A model generated the notes under the pieces. The model was not told where the DNA came from, searched no databases, and was given only the letters and a program-made list of their open reading frames with translations. Below, piece after piece: positions 31,535 through 39,945 of a DNA stretch of 64,000 nt (positions are counted from its first letter, which is position 1; each line of letters starts with the position of its first letter). A program made the translations under genes and the position numbers. The stretch is from NCBI GenBank assembly GCA_020632695.1, contig JACKFB010000017.1:1-64000 (forward strand), given 5' to 3'. The stretch comes from Deltaproteobacteria bacterium (GTDB lineage: Bacteria; Myxococcota_A; UBA9042; PHBI01; JACKFB01).

Positions 31535-33169
31535 GTGCAGCGTCGGTACCCCCGGCAGCAGAACCGCCGCCGTCCCGCGGTGTCAACCATCCTTGCGCCC
31601 CGGCCCCGCACGCGCGAGCATCGCCGCGGTGCATCCACGGCGGAGGGCGGGTTGGCGCGAGCTCGTTGGCAACAAGCCGCAGTCCTCTGCGCGCCCGCCC
31701 TCGCCGCGCTCGCGCTCTACGCCGACGTGACCCACGCCGGCTTCGTCCTCGACGACCGCGCCGCCGTCGCCGACGCTCCCCTGGTCACGGGCCCGGCCTC
31801 CGTCGGCGACCTCCTCGCCGCCTCCTCTCCCGCGGCCCGCCCCGACCTCGAGGCGCCCTCGACCTGGCGTCCCCTGGCGCTGGCCTCGCTCCGCCTCGAC
31901 GCCCGCCTCGGCGCCGGTGAGCCCCGCCTCTTCCACACCACCAACCTCCTCCTGCACGTCCTCGTCGTCATCGCCGCGGCCTTGCTGCTGCTGCGTCTCG
32001 GCGTCCCGCCCCCCGCCGCCGCCCCGGCGCTGCTGGTCATCGCCCTGCACCCGGTCTTCGCCGAGACCGTGGCCTCCCTGCTCGGCCGCGGCGAGCTGCT
32101 GGCCGCGCTCTTCGGCCTCCTGGGCCTTCGCGCCCTGGTCGCCGGCGAGCTCCACGGCGTCGTCGCCCTCGCCCTGGCGCTCCTGTCCTCCGAGTCCGCC
32201 GCCTTCTTCCTGGTCCCCGGCTTCCTGCTGGCCTTTCGCGGTCACGACCGCCGGCCCGCCGTGCTCCTCCTCCTGGTCGTCGGCCTCTGGCTCGGCGCCC
32301 GCACGGCCGTCCTCGGCGGCCTCTCGCCTCCACCCTCCGCCCTCCACAACCAGCTCACCTCCCTCGACACGCTCGAGCGCCTGCGCGCCGGGCTCGGCGT
32401 CATCGGGCGCTACCTCGGCCACTGGCTGGTACCCCACACCTTCGCCGCCGACCACGGCCCGGCGGTGGATCTCGCCGGCCCGAACGGCGCCTACACCATC
32501 ATCGGCGGTGCCGGCGTCATGGCGCTCCTCGCCGCCGCCGTCTCCGCCCGCCGCCGCCGCCAGCTCACGCTGCTGCTGGGCCTGCTGATGGCGCTCGTCG
32601 GCCTCGCCGCCCTGTCCAACATCGCCCTGCTGCTGCCGTCGCCGCTCTCCGGCCGCCTGGCCTACCTGCCCGCCATCGGGCTGGCCCTGGCGCTGGGCGG
32701 CGCGCTGGCGGGGCACCTGGGCGGCATGCGCCAGGCCGCGCTGTTCGCCCTGGGCCTGTGGCTGGGCGCCGGTGTGCCGACCACCCGCGCGGAGCTGCAC
32801 GCCTGGCACGACGACGCGTCGCTGCTCGCGCTCACCGTCGAGGCCGAGCCCGCCAGCGTGCTGGCCCGCGTGCGCATCGCCGACGGGGCCCTGCGGCGCG
32901 GCGAGCTGTCGCTGGCCCTGCGCCACCTCCAGGCGGCCCGCCTCCTGGCGCCCCACGATCCGCGCGTGCTCTCGGGCCTCGCCCGCGTCCTCGAGCGCAC
33001 CGGTCAGCCGGCGGAGGCCTGGCGCCTCGCGGTGGCCGCCGACGCCGCCGAGCGCCGCCCCGGCCAGGCGCGCGCCACCCTGTGCGCCCTCGCGGCCACG
33101 CGGCCGGAGCTGGATCCGGTGGCGGTCCACCGCGCCTGCCCCGAACCGGGCCCGCCCGCCCCGCGCTGA
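31535..33169 (+). CDS. Multi-pass membrane protein with TPR tail (TMTC/O-mannosyltransferase-like)
   Basis: This 544-aa integral membrane protein has about ten hydrophobic segments between residues 45 and 400 (LCAPALAALALYADVTHAG, LLLHVLVVIAAALLLL, AALFGLLGLRALVAG and others). After the first helix a loop reads FVLDDRAAVADAPLV; an Asp-Asp in this position is a hallmark of GT-C glycosyltransferases. LHPVFAETVASLLGRGELLAALF matches the TMTC-type pattern. The C-terminal 130 residues contain TPR-like helices (ALRHLQAARLLAPHDPRVLSGLARVLERTGQPAEAWRL). It is likely a glycosyltransferase-related protein acting at the membrane. The start is uncertain: GTG 31535 or GTG 31580, both without a clear ribosome-binding site. 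Confidence 0.72.
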   Translation: MQRRYPRQQNRRRPAVSTILAPRPRTREHRRGASTAEGGLARARWQQAAVLCAPALAALALYADVTHAGFVLDDRAAVADAPLVTGPASVGDLLAASSPAARPDLEAPSTWRPLALASLRLDARLGAGEPRLFHTTNLLLHVLVVIAAALLLLRLGVPPPAAAPALLVIALHPVFAETVASLLGRGELLAALFGLLGLRALVAGELHGVVALALALLSSESAAFFLVPGFLLAFRGHDRRPAVLLLLVVGLWLGARTAVLGGLSPPPSALHNQLTSLDTLERLRAGLGVIGRYLGHWLVPHTFAADHGPAVDLAGPNGAYTIIGGAGVMALLAAAVSARRRRQLTLLLGLLMALVGLAALSNIALLLPSPLSGRLAYLPAIGLALALGGALAGHLGGMRQAALFALGLWLGAGVPTTRAELHAWHDDASLLALTVEAEPASVLARVRIADGALRRGELSLALRHLQAARLLAPHDPRVLSGLARVLERTGQPAEAWRLAVAADAAERRPGQARATLCALAATRPELDPVAVHRACPEPGPPAPR

Positions 33170-33293
33170 TCCCCCGGCGCCTCGTCTCGCTTTCCGTTCA
33201 AGCGCTCCGGTCGCCCTGCCGATTGCAGATCCAAGCGGGCACGCCACCAAACCCCCGGCGGGCTCCTCCGACCCTCAGCAGCGAAGGTACGCG

Positions 33294-33497
33294 ATGCAAG
33301 GAGAACCGAAGGGCGCTCGTGCGCCCGAGAGCAGCCCCACGCCGCCCGACGGGCCGGTGGATTTTGCCCTCATGGGACCGATGACCCGCCGCGCGCTGCG
33401 CGTCCGAGCGGCCATCGCCGAGGGGCGCTACCGCCGCGACCCCAAGGCCATCGCCGAAGCCTTCGTCATCCGCGAGTACTTCGAACTCGAGCCCTGA
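33294..33497 (+). CDS. FlgM-like small protein
   Basis: This 67-aa protein starts at ATG 33294. Its C-terminal half, RRALRVRAAIAEGRYRRDPKAIAEAF, resembles the sigma-factor-binding helices of the anti-sigma factor FlgM (pattern: AI..G.Y..D...IAE). The N-terminal half is Pro-rich and probably disordered, also like FlgM. No flagellar genes are in the window, so its sigma-factor partner is unknown; in many delta-proteobacteria such FlgM-like peptides are orphan. The similarity is short, so this is a moderate assignment. The R-M operon begins 256 bp downstream. Confidence 0.55.
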   Translation: MQGEPKGARAPESSPTPPDGPVDFALMGPMTRRALRVRAAIAEGRYRRDPKAIAEAFVIREYFELEP

Positions 33498-33753
33498 CCG
33501 GGCTCGGCTCGGGACCGCTCTCCGGGCACCCGTGCTCGCGCGCCGGCGGTTGCGCCACCGGCGGCGCGCGAGCGCGGGCCTCGCCCCTGCCGGCATCCGC
33601 CCGTGCCCGCGGCCGTGTCCACGGATCGCAGCCACGACGCCCGCCGTTGCTCATCGCGCGCCCCCGCGCGTCGTGGCGAGCCGCTGGGGCGCCGTGGTAG
33701 CCTCCCGGCGCGCGCCCACGGCGCGTCCACCCGCCCGCGAGCCCCGGCCCCCG

Positions 33754-35631
33754 ATGCCCTCCAAGCCCCGACGTCCGCCCGCCCCGGGCCCGTCTCCGCC
33801 CGCTCAGATCGGCCTCGAGCTGGAACGCCCCGCGCCGCTGGACGCGCGGCTGGAAGCCCTGCGCGCCCTGGTGCCGGGGGCCTTCGTCGAGGGTGAGCTC
33901 TCGGCCGAGCGCCTCCTTCGAGCCCTGGGCCTGCCGGGCGACCCCTCGGCCCGAGGCGAGCGCTACGGCTTCACCTGGGCCGGCCGCGCCGAGGCCTTCG
34001 CCACGCTGAGGCAGCCCCCCCAAGGCGCGCTGCTGCCGGTCCCGCAGCAATCGCTGGCCTTCGACACCGCGCGCAACGTCATCGTCGAGGGAGAGAACCT
34101 CGAGGTGCTCCGCCTCATGCGGGCCGCCTACGCCGGTCAGGTCTCGATGATCTTCATCGATCCGCCCTACAACACCGGTCACGACTTCATCTACCAGGAC
34201 GACTTCCGCGACCCGGTGGCCGCCTACCTCCGGCAGACCGGGCAGGCCGACGCGCAGGGCCGTCCCCTGCGCAGCGACGTCGAGACCGACGGTCGGCACC
34301 ACTCGCGCTGGCTCTCGATGATGGCCCCCCGCCTGTCGCTGGCCCGCGAGCTGCTGGCCCCGGACGGCGCGCTCTTCGTGACCATCGACGACGGCGAGCT
34401 GGCCCATCTGCGCCTGCTCCTCGACGAGATCTTCGGTCGCGAGCACTTCGTCGCGCAGATCGCCTGGCAGAAGCGCTACACCCGCTCGAACAACACCGAC
34501 GGCTTCACCTCGGTCATCGACCACGTGCTGCTCTATCGCCGCTCGGAGGCCTTCGCCCCGCGCCTGCTCCCCCGCACCGAGCGCGACGCCACCGAGTTCC
34601 GCAACCCGGACGAGGACCCGCGCGGGCCCTGGAAGCCGACCTCGTTCCTCAACCAGGTCACGCCGGAGCGGCGCCCGAACCTGGCGTATCCCATCGAGAA
34701 TCCGCTCACCGGCGAGGTCACGCACGCCACGCGCAAGGCCTGGCGTACCAACCGGGAGGGCTTCGAGCGGCTCCAGGCCGAGGGTCGCCTCTGGTGGGGG
34801 CGCGACGGACGGCGCCCGGTGCCCCAGGTGAAGACCTACCTCTCCGAGGTGCGCCAGGGCCTCACACCCACCAACTTCTGGAGCCACGGCTACGCGGGTC
34901 ACACCGACCAGGCCCACGGCGAGCTCAAGGCGCTCTTCGGCAAGAAGGTCTTCGACACGCCCAAGCCGTCGCTGCTCATCCGCCGCATGCTCGAACACGC
35001 GACCGGCCCCGACGCGCTGGTGCTCGACTTCTTCGCCGGGTCGGGAGCGACCGCCGAGGCCGTGCTGGAGCAGAACCGCGCCGACGGCGGCCGGCGCCGC
35101 TACGTGCTGGTGCAGCTCCCGGAGCCGGTGCGCCAGGGTCGCCACGACACCATCGCCGACATCACCCGGGAGCGGGTGCGGCGAGTGGTGGAGCGGCTGG
35201 GCGACGACGCCGACCCGGGCGCCCGAGGGTTCCGCGCCTTCCGGTTGGGCGAGGCTGCCATCCCGCGCTGGCGGGCGAGGCCGATGGACGCGGAGACGGC
35301 CGCCCGGGAGATCGAACGCCAGCGCGAGGGCGTCCCGGCGGAGGTCGACGCGTTGGCGCTGTGCTTCGAGCTGGCGCTGGCCTGCGGGCTGCCCCTGGAC
35401 GCGCCGTGCGTCGAGCGGGAGGTGGCGGGGGCGCAGGTGTTCGAGGTGGGAGACGGCGCGCTCGTCGTGTGCGTGGCGGAGCGGGTCGACGAGGCCTGGG
35501 CGGCGGCGGTCGCGGCGCTGGGAGCGCCGGTGGCCGCCTGCCTGGAGCGGGCCTTCGGCGGCGACGACGCGCTGCGGCTGCGCGTGCGGGCTCGGCTCGC
35601 CGAGGCCGGCGTCACCCTGAGGACCGTCTGA
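33754..35631 (+). CDS. mod: Type III restriction-modification methyltransferase (Mod)
   Basis: This 625-aa N6-adenine methyltransferase is the modification and DNA-recognition subunit of a type III R-M system. Catalytic motif IV is FIDPPYNTGHDFIYQDD near residue 136 and the SAM-binding motif I is VLDFFAGSGATAEAV near residue 425, in the beta-class order (IV before I). The target-recognition region lies between (IAWQKRYTRSNNTDGFTSVIDH to SLLIRRMLEHAT). The C-terminal 170 residues are less conserved. ATG 33754 was chosen because the preceding in-frame codons are Pro/Arg/Ala junk. It is followed 35 bp later by res, so the pair is one operon. Confidence 0.95.
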   Translation: MPSKPRRPPAPGPSPPAQIGLELERPAPLDARLEALRALVPGAFVEGELSAERLLRALGLPGDPSARGERYGFTWAGRAEAFATLRQPPQGALLPVPQQSLAFDTARNVIVEGENLEVLRLMRAAYAGQVSMIFIDPPYNTGHDFIYQDDFRDPVAAYLRQTGQADAQGRPLRSDVETDGRHHSRWLSMMAPRLSLARELLAPDGALFVTIDDGELAHLRLLLDEIFGREHFVAQIAWQKRYTRSNNTDGFTSVIDHVLLYRRSEAFAPRLLPRTERDATEFRNPDEDPRGPWKPTSFLNQVTPERRPNLAYPIENPLTGEVTHATRKAWRTNREGFERLQAEGRLWWGRDGRRPVPQVKTYLSEVRQGLTPTNFWSHGYAGHTDQAHGELKALFGKKVFDTPKPSLLIRRMLEHATGPDALVLDFFAGSGATAEAVLEQNRADGGRRRYVLVQLPEPVRQGRHDTIADITRERVRRVVERLGDDADPGARGFRAFRLGEAAIPRWRARPMDAETAAREIERQREGVPAEVDALALCFELALACGLPLDAPCVEREVAGAQVFEVGDGALVVCVAERVDEAWAAAVAALGAPVAACLERAFGGDDALRLRVRARLAEAGVTLRTV

Positions 35632-35666
35632 AAGGCTCGGCGAAAACGGTCGCCGCGGGGACTGGC

Positions 35667-38207
35667 GTGCGCCTCCACTTCGACCCGGAGCAGCCTCACC
35701 AGCGGGAGGTCATCGACGCCGTGGTCGCCTCGCTGGCCTGTCTCGGCGCGGCTCCGCGCGGCGGGCCGGGGCCTGACGGCGTCATCCGCAACCCGGGCCC
35801 CCTCGATCCGCAGCGCCTGCTGGCCGACCTGCGGCGGGTGCAGGCCCAAGCGGGGTTGCCGGTCAGCTCCGGCTACGAGGGCGCCGAGCTCACCGTCGAG
35901 ATGGAGACCGGCACCGGCAAGACCTACGCCTACCTCCGGTGCATGCGCGAGCTACATGCCCGCTACGGCGTCTCGCGCTTCATCGTCGTCGTGCCGGGCG
36001 TCGCGATTCGCTGTGGCGTGCTCTCGCAGATCGAGCTGCTGGCCGACCATCTGGGCGCGCTCTACCCGGGCCAGCGCGTGGAGGCCGCGGTCTTCGACCC
36101 CCAGCGGCTGAGCGCGGTCCGGCGCTTCGCCCGCGATGAGGGCCTGCAGATCCTGGTGATGAACATCGACGCCTTCAACAAGGGGCGAGGGAACCTGGGG
36201 CACCGGCCCGCCGACGCCCTGCGCGGGGACACGCCGGTGGAGCTGTGCGCCGCCACGCGGCCGGTGGTGGTGCTGGACGAGCCCCAGAGCATGGAGGGAC
36301 CGCGCGCGCGAGCCGCCCTTGCGGAGCTGGGCGCGCTGGTGACGCTCCGCTGGTCGGCGACCCATCGGCGCGCGCCCCATCGGGTGCATCGCCTCGACCC
36401 GGTGCGGGCCTCCGAGCTGGGGCTGGTCAAGCGCATCGACGTCGCGGCGGTCACCGCCGAGGGCGGCGCGGGGGCGGTGACCCTGCTCGAGACGCGATCG
36501 TCGCGGCGGGGGGTGTCGGCGCGCCTCGCCATCGAGGGGGCCGCCGGGCGCCAGGTGCTGACGGTGCGAGGGGAGGGCGAGGATCTCCACGCGCTCTCGG
36601 GCGGCGTGGAGGCGTGTCGCGGCGTGGTGGTCGAGGCGGTCGACCACGGCGCTGAGACGGTGCGGCTCAGCTCCGGCGCGGTGCTGCGCGTGGGGGCGGA
36701 CGGGGCGGCGCGCGAAGCGGTGTGGCGGCGTCAGCTCGAGGAGACGGTGGCCTGCCACCTCGAGCGGGAGCTGGCCTGCCGCGAGCTGCTGCCGGCGGGC
36801 GAGCGGATGAAGGTGCTCTCGCTGGTCTTCATCGATCGCGTCGACGACTACGCGCCCCCAGGCGCGCCGGTGCGGCGGCTCTTCGCCGAGGCGTGGCTCG
36901 AGGCGGCCCGCTCGCCGCGCTACGAGTCGCTGCGCCTGCCGGCGGCCGAGCAGGTCCAGGCCAGCTACTTTGCTCGCCGGCGCGGCGTCGCCGCCGACTC
37001 CACCGGGCGCAGCCGCGAGGACGACGAGGCCTACGCCCTCATCATGAAGGACAAGGCGCGCCTGATCTCGCCCGACGAGCCCGTGCGCTTCATCTTCAGC
37101 CACTCGGCGCTGCGCGAGGGTTGGGACAACCCCAACGTCTTCCAGATCTGCACGCTGCACCGCACCCGCTCCGAGCTGCGCAAGCGGCAGGAGCTGGGGC
37201 GCGGGCTGCGGCTTCCCGTGCTCGAGAGCGGCCGGCGCAGCCGCGACCCGGACATCGCGCGCCTGACGGTCATCGCCAACGAGAGCTACGAGCGTTTCGC
37301 CCGCGAGCTGCAGCGCGAGGTGAGCGAGGAGTGCGGCGTGGACTTCGCGCCCTGCATCGGTGACCGGCGTGAGCGCTGGGCGCTGGGGCTGCGCGACGGT
37401 TGGCGCGGCGACCCCTGGTTCGGCGCGCTCTGGCAGCGGGCCGCGCGGCCGCTGCGCTTCGTGCCGGGCGTGGACGGTGAGTCGCTGCGCGCCCGTGCAG
37501 CGGAGCGGCTGGCCGCGATCGGGCCGGCCCGCGCCCCGGCGGTGCGCACCGAGCGGGCCACCTTCGAGGCCGGGGAGCTGGTCGCGACGGGCGCCACGCG
37601 GTCTTCCCTCGACGCGCGCGAGGCCGCGGCCTCGGTGCCCGATCCCGTGGCGTGGCTGCAGGCGGAGACCGGCCTGGGGCGCGCGACCCTGGCGGCGCTG
37701 CTCGGCGAGCCAGGGGTGCTCGGAGCGCTGCTGGGGGCTCCCTCCGCCTGGCTCGAGGCGGCGGCGGCGGCCCTCGGCGCGCTGGTGGCCGAGCAGTGCG
37801 CCACCCACGGGCGCTACCAGGTCGTGGGGCCCTCGCCCGATCTCGAGGTCCTCGCCCACCGGCCGCTGCTCGCCCGGGGGCGGAGCACCCAGCCGGTCGC
37901 TCGGTCGATCCACCCGGCCCTGCCGGTGCGCGACGAGGCCGAGCGCGCCTGGCTCGAGGCCCTGGACGCCGCACCGGACACGCGGACGATCTGGCCGTGG
38001 CCCTCCTGGTTGCGCGTGCCGTCCCCCGGTCCGGCCGTGTCGCCTCGCTGGCTCGTCGCCCGCGAGCGCGCCGACGGGACGCCCGAGCTGGTGCTGGTCG
38101 CCCGCGAGCCCGGCGATCGCCTCGGACGCCGGCTGCTGGGCGAGCTCGCCTCGGCGCTCGAGCTCACGCTGGCGACGCCCGGGTCCCTCCGGCCTCTGGA
38201 CCCCTGA
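35667..38207 (+). CDS. res: Type III restriction enzyme subunit (Res), possibly nuclease-deficient
   Basis: This 846-aa SF2 helicase/nuclease subunit couples ATP-dependent diffusion or translocation to cleavage with Mod. It starts at GTG 35667 (VRLHFDPEQPHQREVIDAV, the usual Res opening). Motifs: Walker A METGTGKTYAYLR (about 80), motif II VVLDEPQSMEG (about 201), motif III WSATHRRAPH, motif V HSALREGWDNPNVFQI, motif VI RQELGRGLRLP. The C-terminal endonuclease normally shows PD...ExK; at the matching place here is SPRWLVARERADG, then ELVLVAREPGD, so both the Asp and the ExK appear lost. It could still act as a helicase with Mod, or the nuclease may be inactive. Confidence 0.9.
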   Translation: MRLHFDPEQPHQREVIDAVVASLACLGAAPRGGPGPDGVIRNPGPLDPQRLLADLRRVQAQAGLPVSSGYEGAELTVEMETGTGKTYAYLRCMRELHARYGVSRFIVVVPGVAIRCGVLSQIELLADHLGALYPGQRVEAAVFDPQRLSAVRRFARDEGLQILVMNIDAFNKGRGNLGHRPADALRGDTPVELCAATRPVVVLDEPQSMEGPRARAALAELGALVTLRWSATHRRAPHRVHRLDPVRASELGLVKRIDVAAVTAEGGAGAVTLLETRSSRRGVSARLAIEGAAGRQVLTVRGEGEDLHALSGGVEACRGVVVEAVDHGAETVRLSSGAVLRVGADGAAREAVWRRQLEETVACHLERELACRELLPAGERMKVLSLVFIDRVDDYAPPGAPVRRLFAEAWLEAARSPRYESLRLPAAEQVQASYFARRRGVAADSTGRSREDDEAYALIMKDKARLISPDEPVRFIFSHSALREGWDNPNVFQICTLHRTRSELRKRQELGRGLRLPVLESGRRSRDPDIARLTVIANESYERFARELQREVSEECGVDFAPCIGDRRERWALGLRDGWRGDPWFGALWQRAARPLRFVPGVDGESLRARAAERLAAIGPARAPAVRTERATFEAGELVATGATRSSLDAREAAASVPDPVAWLQAETGLGRATLAALLGEPGVLGALLGAPSAWLEAAAAALGALVAEQCATHGRYQVVGPSPDLEVLAHRPLLARGRSTQPVARSIHPALPVRDEAERAWLEALDAAPDTRTIWPWPSWLRVPSPGPAVSPRWLVARERADGTPELVLVAREPGDRLGRRLLGELASALELTLATPGSLRPLDP

Positions 38208-38246
38208 CCGAGGCGCCCACCCGCGCCGCCTCGACCCTCGCCCGGC

Positions 38247-38948
38247 TCAGCGGGTCATCTCGTCCTGGAGCGGGTGCCGCCAGACGTAGTGTTCCCGGAC
38301 CCGCACCCGCTGGGGCCCGAAGCTGGTCGCCGACAACTCGGCGGTGAAACCGCGCGCCTCGAAGACTTGCGATGCCTGCCTCAGCGGCTCCTCGGCCAGC
38401 CACTCGGCGTCCATCGGGCCTCCCTCGCGGAGCGGTGGGCCCAGGTCGCGAGCCAGGATCGCGCTCTGCCGGTTGAGCGCATCGGCGGCGCGCTCGGCGT
38501 CGACGGGCTCGCGGTACACCTCTGCTTCGACCAGCTTGTCGACGCCGTCGAAGCGCAGGAAGAGCTCGTCGATGACCTCGCCGTGCGGCTCGTTCGGCGC
38601 CACCTGGCGGCAGCGCAGCGTGCGGCGCTTGTCGGCACGCTCGCAGCTCGCCCCCACCCGCTCGAGCCACCCCTCGACCTCCACCCGATGGGATTGGCCG
38701 AGCTCGAAGCCGAGCACCGGCGGCAGGTTGCTCGCGGCCGCAGCGGCGCGCGAGCGTCGCGCGACGACCTTGGGGGTGGGGTCGTCGCCGAGCGCCGGCG
38801 GCTCGGGGGCAGGGACCAGGGGGATCGCCTGGAGCATGGGCGCGTCCATCACGTCGGCGCAGGAGACGGCGCGGAAGGCGGCCGTCAGCCCGATGGCGAT
38901 CGCACCGATGCCCAAGAACGTCAGCTCGGCCTTGGAAGGTCGCCGCAC
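38247..38948 (-). CDS. Membrane-anchored hypothetical protein
   Basis: A 233-aa protein starting at GTG 38948, with GGAG seven bases upstream. One N-terminal hydrophobic helix (LTFLGIGAIAIGLTAAF, residues 9-25) would anchor it, followed by a Pro/Ala-rich spacer. The soluble part (about 75-233) contains LGFELGQSHRVEVEGWLERVGASCERADKRRTLRCRQV, then GEVIDELFLRFDGVDKLVEAEVYREPVDAE, and ends with FTAELSATSFGPQRVRVREHYVWRH. The rhythm of one helix followed by strands is reminiscent of small periplasmic BamE-like modules, but no family was recognised. It converges on the res gene. The next gene starts 194 bp away on the other strand. Confidence 0.7.
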   Translation of the reverse strand: MRRPSKAELTFLGIGAIAIGLTAAFRAVSCADVMDAPMLQAIPLVPAPEPPALGDDPTPKVVARRSRAAAAASNLPPVLGFELGQSHRVEVEGWLERVGASCERADKRRTLRCRQVAPNEPHGEVIDELFLRFDGVDKLVEAEVYREPVDAERAADALNRQSAILARDLGPPLREGGPMDAEWLAEEPLRQASQVFEARGFTAELSATSFGPQRVRVREHYVWRHPLQDEMTR

Positions 38949-39141
38949 GTTGCACTCCAGAGGGGGGGGAACGCTGCACGCACGCCCGGAGCGAACGGAG
39001 AGTAGTCGCACGCACCGCAAAGTCCAGCGGGACAAGCATCTGGGGCGAAACGCCCCTGCTGGCTGGAGGGTGCCGGAAAGGAGGTGCGCCCCGAGAGCGG
39101 CGCAGGCTACCCTCGCGCTTCGCCCCGCCTCGGAGAACCGT

Positions 39142-39669
39142 ATGTCCGACCCTCGCCCCCTACGCTCCTTCGACCCTCCGGCGGCGCTCGCGCCCGAGTC
39201 CGGCTGGAGCGAGCCCTCCGAGCCCCTGCTGCCGCGCGGGCTGGGGCGCCCCTTCGTGTCGGGCGAGCCCGAGGGGGACCGGGTGCGGATCCGGTACTTC
39301 CAGCGCGACAGCGATCGCGCCCTCGTCGCGCGGGCCTGGTTCGGTCCCGGGACCGAGGGGCCGCCCGGACACGTCCACGGCGGGAGCATGGCCGCCGTGC
39401 TGGACGAGGCGATGGGGCTCGGCTGCTGGATCGTGGGCCGCAAGGTGCTGGCCGGGCGCCTGGACGTGCGCTTCCGGGCCGTGCTCCCGCTGGGGTCGCT
39501 GGTCACGGTCGAGGCGTGGGTGGAGCACGTCGACGGCCGCCACGTCACCACCCGCGGGCGCATCGTGGGCGCCGACGGCACCGTCCACGCCAAGGGCGAG
39601 GGGCTCTTCGTCGAGCTGACCGACGCGCAGATCGACGCGATGCGCGAGCGATGGGCCGCCGGCCTCTGA
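39142..39669 (+). CDS. PaaI-type hot-dog thioesterase
   Basis: This 175-aa single hot-dog protein starts at ATG 39142. The catalytic-type motif HVHGGSMAAVLDEAMGLGCW (about residues 77-96) holds the HGG...D/E signature of PaaI and related acyl-CoA thioesterases. Strands with LAGRLDVRFRAVLPLGSLVTVEAWVEHVDGRHVTTRGRIV and KGEGLFVELTD follow. It hydrolyses an acyl-CoA or acyl-ACP thioester of unknown type. The 35-residue N-terminal extension is unconserved. No operon partner is evident: the upstream gene is divergent, and the next downstream gene starts 276 bp later. Confidence 0.88.
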   Translation: MSDPRPLRSFDPPAALAPESGWSEPSEPLLPRGLGRPFVSGEPEGDRVRIRYFQRDSDRALVARAWFGPGTEGPPGHVHGGSMAAVLDEAMGLGCWIVGRKVLAGRLDVRFRAVLPLGSLVTVEAWVEHVDGRHVTTRGRIVGADGTVHAKGEGLFVELTDAQIDAMRERWAAGL

Positions 39670-39945
39670 CGGGGGCTCCCGCGTCCTCCTGTCGCGCGGC
39701 CGACCCACGGCGTCCCAGTGGCCCGGCGCCTGTGTCTGTGGCGCCCGGCAGGCGTCCGCCGCCCGCAAGGGCCTGAAAAGACAGCGCTGGTGCCTCGACC
39801 GCTCCGAGCGCGAGGGCACGCTGAGGCGGTCGCTCGTCACCGCTCGATGGGCCGCAGCCCTCTGCGGCCGCGCCCGCCTTTCTCGCTGGCACGCGACGGG
39901 CGACCGTGATTCTGTTGGCGGGAACATGCCAGCCGAGGTGAGACC

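Noticed and set aside
31583..33250. Minus-strand frame rich in Gly/Glu/Gln
   Set aside because: Antisense to the membrane protein gene, which has clear hydrophobic helices; the translation is compositionally biased.
39042..39056. Intrinsic terminator from the GGGGCG/CGCCCC hairpin
   Set aside because: No T-run follows, and it lies between divergent genes where no terminator is expected.
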